Positions 61,682-64,000 of a DNA stretch of 64,000 bases are shown here, in pieces. Each line of letters opens with the position of its first letter. The stretch's first letter is position 1. A program made the translations under genes and the position numbers. Source of the stretch: Neodontobutis hainanensis. Lineage: Eukaryota > Chordata > Actinopteri > Gobiiformes > Odontobutidae. The DNA lies in NCBI GenBank assembly GCA_024349245.1, contig JALDNG010000022.1, positions 15,485,501-15,549,500 on the forward strand, read 5' to 3'. The notes below the pieces were generated by a model. That model saw nothing but the letters and a program-made list of their open reading frames with translations. It was not told the origin of the DNA and ran no database searches.

Positions 61682-62140
61682 GTTATTTCTGAGGCTACTT
61701 CTATCTTCTGTCACTGCAGCCTCACTCTCAGACATTAGTGACAGTCCCAGACTCTGCTGTGACTTCCGACTTTATTTAACTCTGTCTGTAGCTTCTGCTT
61801 TGCCCAGGATGTCCATAATTCTGCCTCACGGTGCCATCGAATTATCTGCACAAAAAAGGTGCTCCACAAAGACACTCCACCTCTCACCTGTTCAAGAAGC
61901 CCTTGTTTTCAAAGTCCACTTTTTATTTGGCATATTTTTAAAGAAAGACCTTAAATGTTTCTGAACTCATTGTGCATTTATTTACTTGCAGCTCTCTGAG
62001 CGCTTCTGTGTCACCAAATCAGCGCAATGCATGATGGGACTTGTAGTTTGAACGGGGCCATATACTTTGGTGGGCCTTTGATAACAGAAATTATCTAGCG
62101 GGTCAGAAATAACTGCTCAGTGTTTGACACGTGCTAAAAA
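61444..62140. mobile_element. Insertion in intron 7 of il12rb1 copy B (hAT-like ends, nested repeat and TTA tract)
   Basis: Copy A is continuous here (CTCTCTAAAT then ATAAGTGG near 46817-46832), giving an empty site. In copy B the sequence after CTCTAAAT is CAGGGGTGTCATCAAA, and the insert ends near GTGTTTGACACGTG, an imperfect inverted terminus of the common CAGGGGTGTCAAAC type. Inside are a dispersed repeat (TTGGAGCCTATCCCAGCAGC, GGTACACCCTGGAC) and an (ATT)n microsatellite at 61648-61681. Confidence 0.6.
61648..61681. repeat. (ATT)n microsatellite
   Basis: An uninterrupted run of about eleven ATT/TTA trinucleotides lies inside the copy B intron 7 insert. An isoleucine-rich open frame over it is not a gene. 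Confidence 0.9.
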
Positions 62141-62981
62141 TAATAAATGCATAAAACGGACCTAAAGTACTACCCAACTTTATAAAATGTACAGAAACTG
62201 GTAAGTCTTTTACTTTTGATCTGTTCTGAACAGTGAGAGCACAAAACTACCCCAAGATTTCTTAGTAACCTCTGATTTAGTTTAATTATGTGTCTTTTTT
62301 TTACTCTTTTAAGAGATTTACTCTGCCTCAGTGCCTCTTGTGTCTCTGTGTTGTCTGGTTTTACAGCCAGTGCCTTACGCTGATGGAGAAGCTGAGCTGT
62401 ACCAAGTGGAAACTCAGACGCTCAAAGGATGTCCTTGTCCAAAGCAGAAACGTCAATACAACACTTCCGGGACGACTTACGTCACATTTGGGTCGTACTC
62501 CGCCCTTAATATCTCTGTCATGGCCAGAAACGCAGCAGGGTTTTCACCTCCAGCTTTTTTCCATGTGCCTCCGGATTATCCTGCCAATTTAGAAAGTAAA
62601 GTAACCATATTATCGTTTTATATTATATTGTCTCACACTAAAAGACTCCTTTTCTCGTCTGCAGTGTGTAATGAGACAGTGCTGGAAAAAAAAACAAGAA
62701 CCTGTGGTGTATGGTACGAGCTTCAAGAGGGAGCCATAAAGCCAGAAACTGTGATCATATTAACGTCCCAAAAAAGCATAAAGAATATAAAACACATAAA
62801 GAAAGGTGTGTTCAGGTGATTATAAATCCATAGAATAATTTTAGCCATGTTGGATGTTTAATGACTGCTGTTTGTTTTGCAGAACTGAAGGATTGTCTTC
62901 CCTACATTTACTTTGAACATGAGTGTGTGAACAACCAACCAAAGACAGTGAAAATGTGCCGGTATTATAAAAACCAAGGAA

Positions 62982-63916
62982 GTAAGTTACTTATCCGAGA
63001 ATAATAGACTTAATCTAATATTGGTCTGTACCAGCTTTTTACCACTAGATAGGGTTGTGAGGTACTGCACATTACATAGACATTAAGTCTGTCACCACCT
63101 CTGAGCTCTTTCCTGATGTCTTTTATTGCCATCACCTTTAAGATTGTTTATGTCAGTATGGCCCAGTGGGGGCCGGTGATGATATTGGGTGGAGGGGCTA
63201 ATAGATGCATTGTTATATTTAGTTATTAAACAGCAGCATCACATTACTACTATAAATTAACAATTAATTTACTCAATTTGCTGCAGCAATCAAGCAACAA
63301 CAAGTGATTACAGCAGCAAATATTCTGTTAGTGTGATTAGTTTGAAAACACCGGGCTGGTCCTGAGAAACAGCTCTAATGATTAATCTCATCCTGCACAA
63401 AATCTTATAAATTCACAGTTTACACCCGATTCCCCCTGCCTCCCCCCTCCCCGCAGAAGACACGGACTGTGGACAGAAACAAACTACGCAGCTATCACCA
63501 CAACCCCTCGCATTAACACAGGCGTTTATTTATTTATTCACATTTTCGTGAGGAATAATCCCTTGAGATGAATCATCTCATTTTTGAGGGGGTCCTCTTT
63601 CACTAGGGACACTTTAGAGTTGCCAATTAATCTATACATGCATGTGTTTGGACTGTGGGAGGAAGCCGGAGTACCTGGAGAGAACCTACGGTAACACGTG
63701 GAGGACATGTAGACTCCTCACAGAAAGACAATTTACTGAGTTTCATTCTATTTTGCATTTCTGGCGGAAAGATAATACCTGGGTAAAGTTAGTTAAAATG
63801 TACAGTGGTCATCATGAAAATGTGTTGCTTATTGTAAACTAAACCACTCTTTGCTATTGCAAACATTTGTGCTCCTTACCCATAAAATAACACCTGTACA
63901 TTTCTTCTCGCCTCAG
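62982..63916 (+). other. Copy B region where il12rb1 exon 11 is missing
   Basis: The first 55 bases after exon 10 match copy A intron 10 up to GGTCTGTACCAGC, then similarity stops. No stretch resembling exon 11 (PESFPLDFTAF, VTVSW) is present. A dispersed repeat (about 63590-63725, with TTTGGACTGTGGGAGGAAGC and GGAGTACCTGGAGAGAACC) fills part of it. Similarity to copy A resumes near 63840. Confidence 0.6.
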
Positions 63917-64000
63917 ATGCTGGGTGCAGTAACATATCAGGATACAACAACACTCGTGTCGGAGCCAAGGACACCTTCAACATGTCGCTGGAGAAACCTT

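Larger units (their letters stand above)
54701..64000 (+). pseudogene. il12rb1: il12rb1 copy B, tandem duplicate, probably inactivated (continues past window)
   Basis: Exons matching copy A: 54701-54767, 56558-56678, 57020-57170, 59099-59235, 59314-59350, 60059-60181, 60561-60622, 62367-62595, 62665-62805, 62883-62981, and a decayed exon 12 from 63917 to the window end. Signal peptide (MKQWCSIQGVIAVLTLLTAA), YICEW, WSDWS and GCPCPK are kept. Exon 3 is 151 bp against 152 in copy A: one G of GGG is missing (CGGAGG against CGGGAGG), shifting the frame. Exon 7 has a harmless 3-bp deletion. No equivalent of exon 11 is found between 62982 and 63916. The exon 12 relic lacks most of the FN3 core (it jumps from AACATATCAGG to CACTCGTGTCGGAGC). 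Together these point to a pseudogene, although exon 3 alone could be a base-calling error. Confidence 0.7.

Noticed and set aside
61644..61964. Isoleucine-run open frame
   Set aside because: Produced by the (ATT)n microsatellite inside a transposon insert.
63642..63842. Open frame reading CLDCGRKPEYLERTYGNTWRT
   Set aside because: Lies in a common dispersed fish repeat (GACTGTGGGAGGAAGC type) and is not conserved in copy A.

Overview
This is vertebrate, almost certainly teleost fish, nuclear DNA. The genes are split into small exons with GT/AG junctions in AT-rich introns. The repeats are fish-typical: tRNA-derived SINEs, L2-, Rex/RTE- and Penelope-like retroelement fragments, several hAT-type DNA elements with 8-bp target duplications, minisatellites and one solo LTR. 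No bacterial, organellar or CRISPR feature is seen. All gene models were read from splice sites and reading phase by eye; names rest on remembered family similarity, not on a search.

Region 1 (1-20100, + strand) is the 3' part of a very large FNDC7-like gene. At least 29 fibronectin type III (FN3) domains follow one another, nearly all on single phase-1/phase-1 exons of 258-270 bp. Most carry six cysteines, which is unusual for FN3. The array ends in three divergent FN3 domains, a 19-codon exon with an RRRR motif, and a stop with no membrane anchor, so a secreted product is likely. One exon (17568-17853) carries a frameshift and one domain is split by an extra intron.

Region 2 (about 21.8-30.5 kb, + strand) holds a compact five-exon immune-receptor-like gene: signal peptide, one Ig V-like domain without the canonical cysteine pair, a transmembrane segment, and a short tail with an ITIM-like (LVYSVL) and an ITSM-like (TQYATI) motif. 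This resembles the CD2/SLAM family. Its introns hold a 16-bp minisatellite and a hAT-like element that itself contains a SINE and a second minisatellite.

Region 3 (30.5-35.3 kb) is intergenic, with an L2 fragment and a long imperfect inverted repeat.

Region 4 (35.3-64 kb, + strand) is a tandem duplication of a class I cytokine receptor gene that I identify as il12rb1 (IL-12/IL-23 receptor beta 1). Copy A (35763-53116) has 15 exons: signal peptide, cytokine-binding module with WSDWS, three further FN3 domains, a transmembrane segment, a PPLPTP box 1 and a short acidic tail. It has a 1-bp deletion in exon 10. Copy B (54701 to the window end) has a 1-bp deletion in exon 3, no visible exon 11 and a decayed exon 12, and looks like a pseudogene. 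A solo LTR with a perfect 5-bp target duplication lies between the copies. The two copies carry different transposons in their introns, so each serves as an empty-site reference for the other.

Regions 2 and 4 both encode leukocyte-type surface receptors. Whether their closeness to the FNDC7-like gene matters functionally cannot be told from sequence alone.
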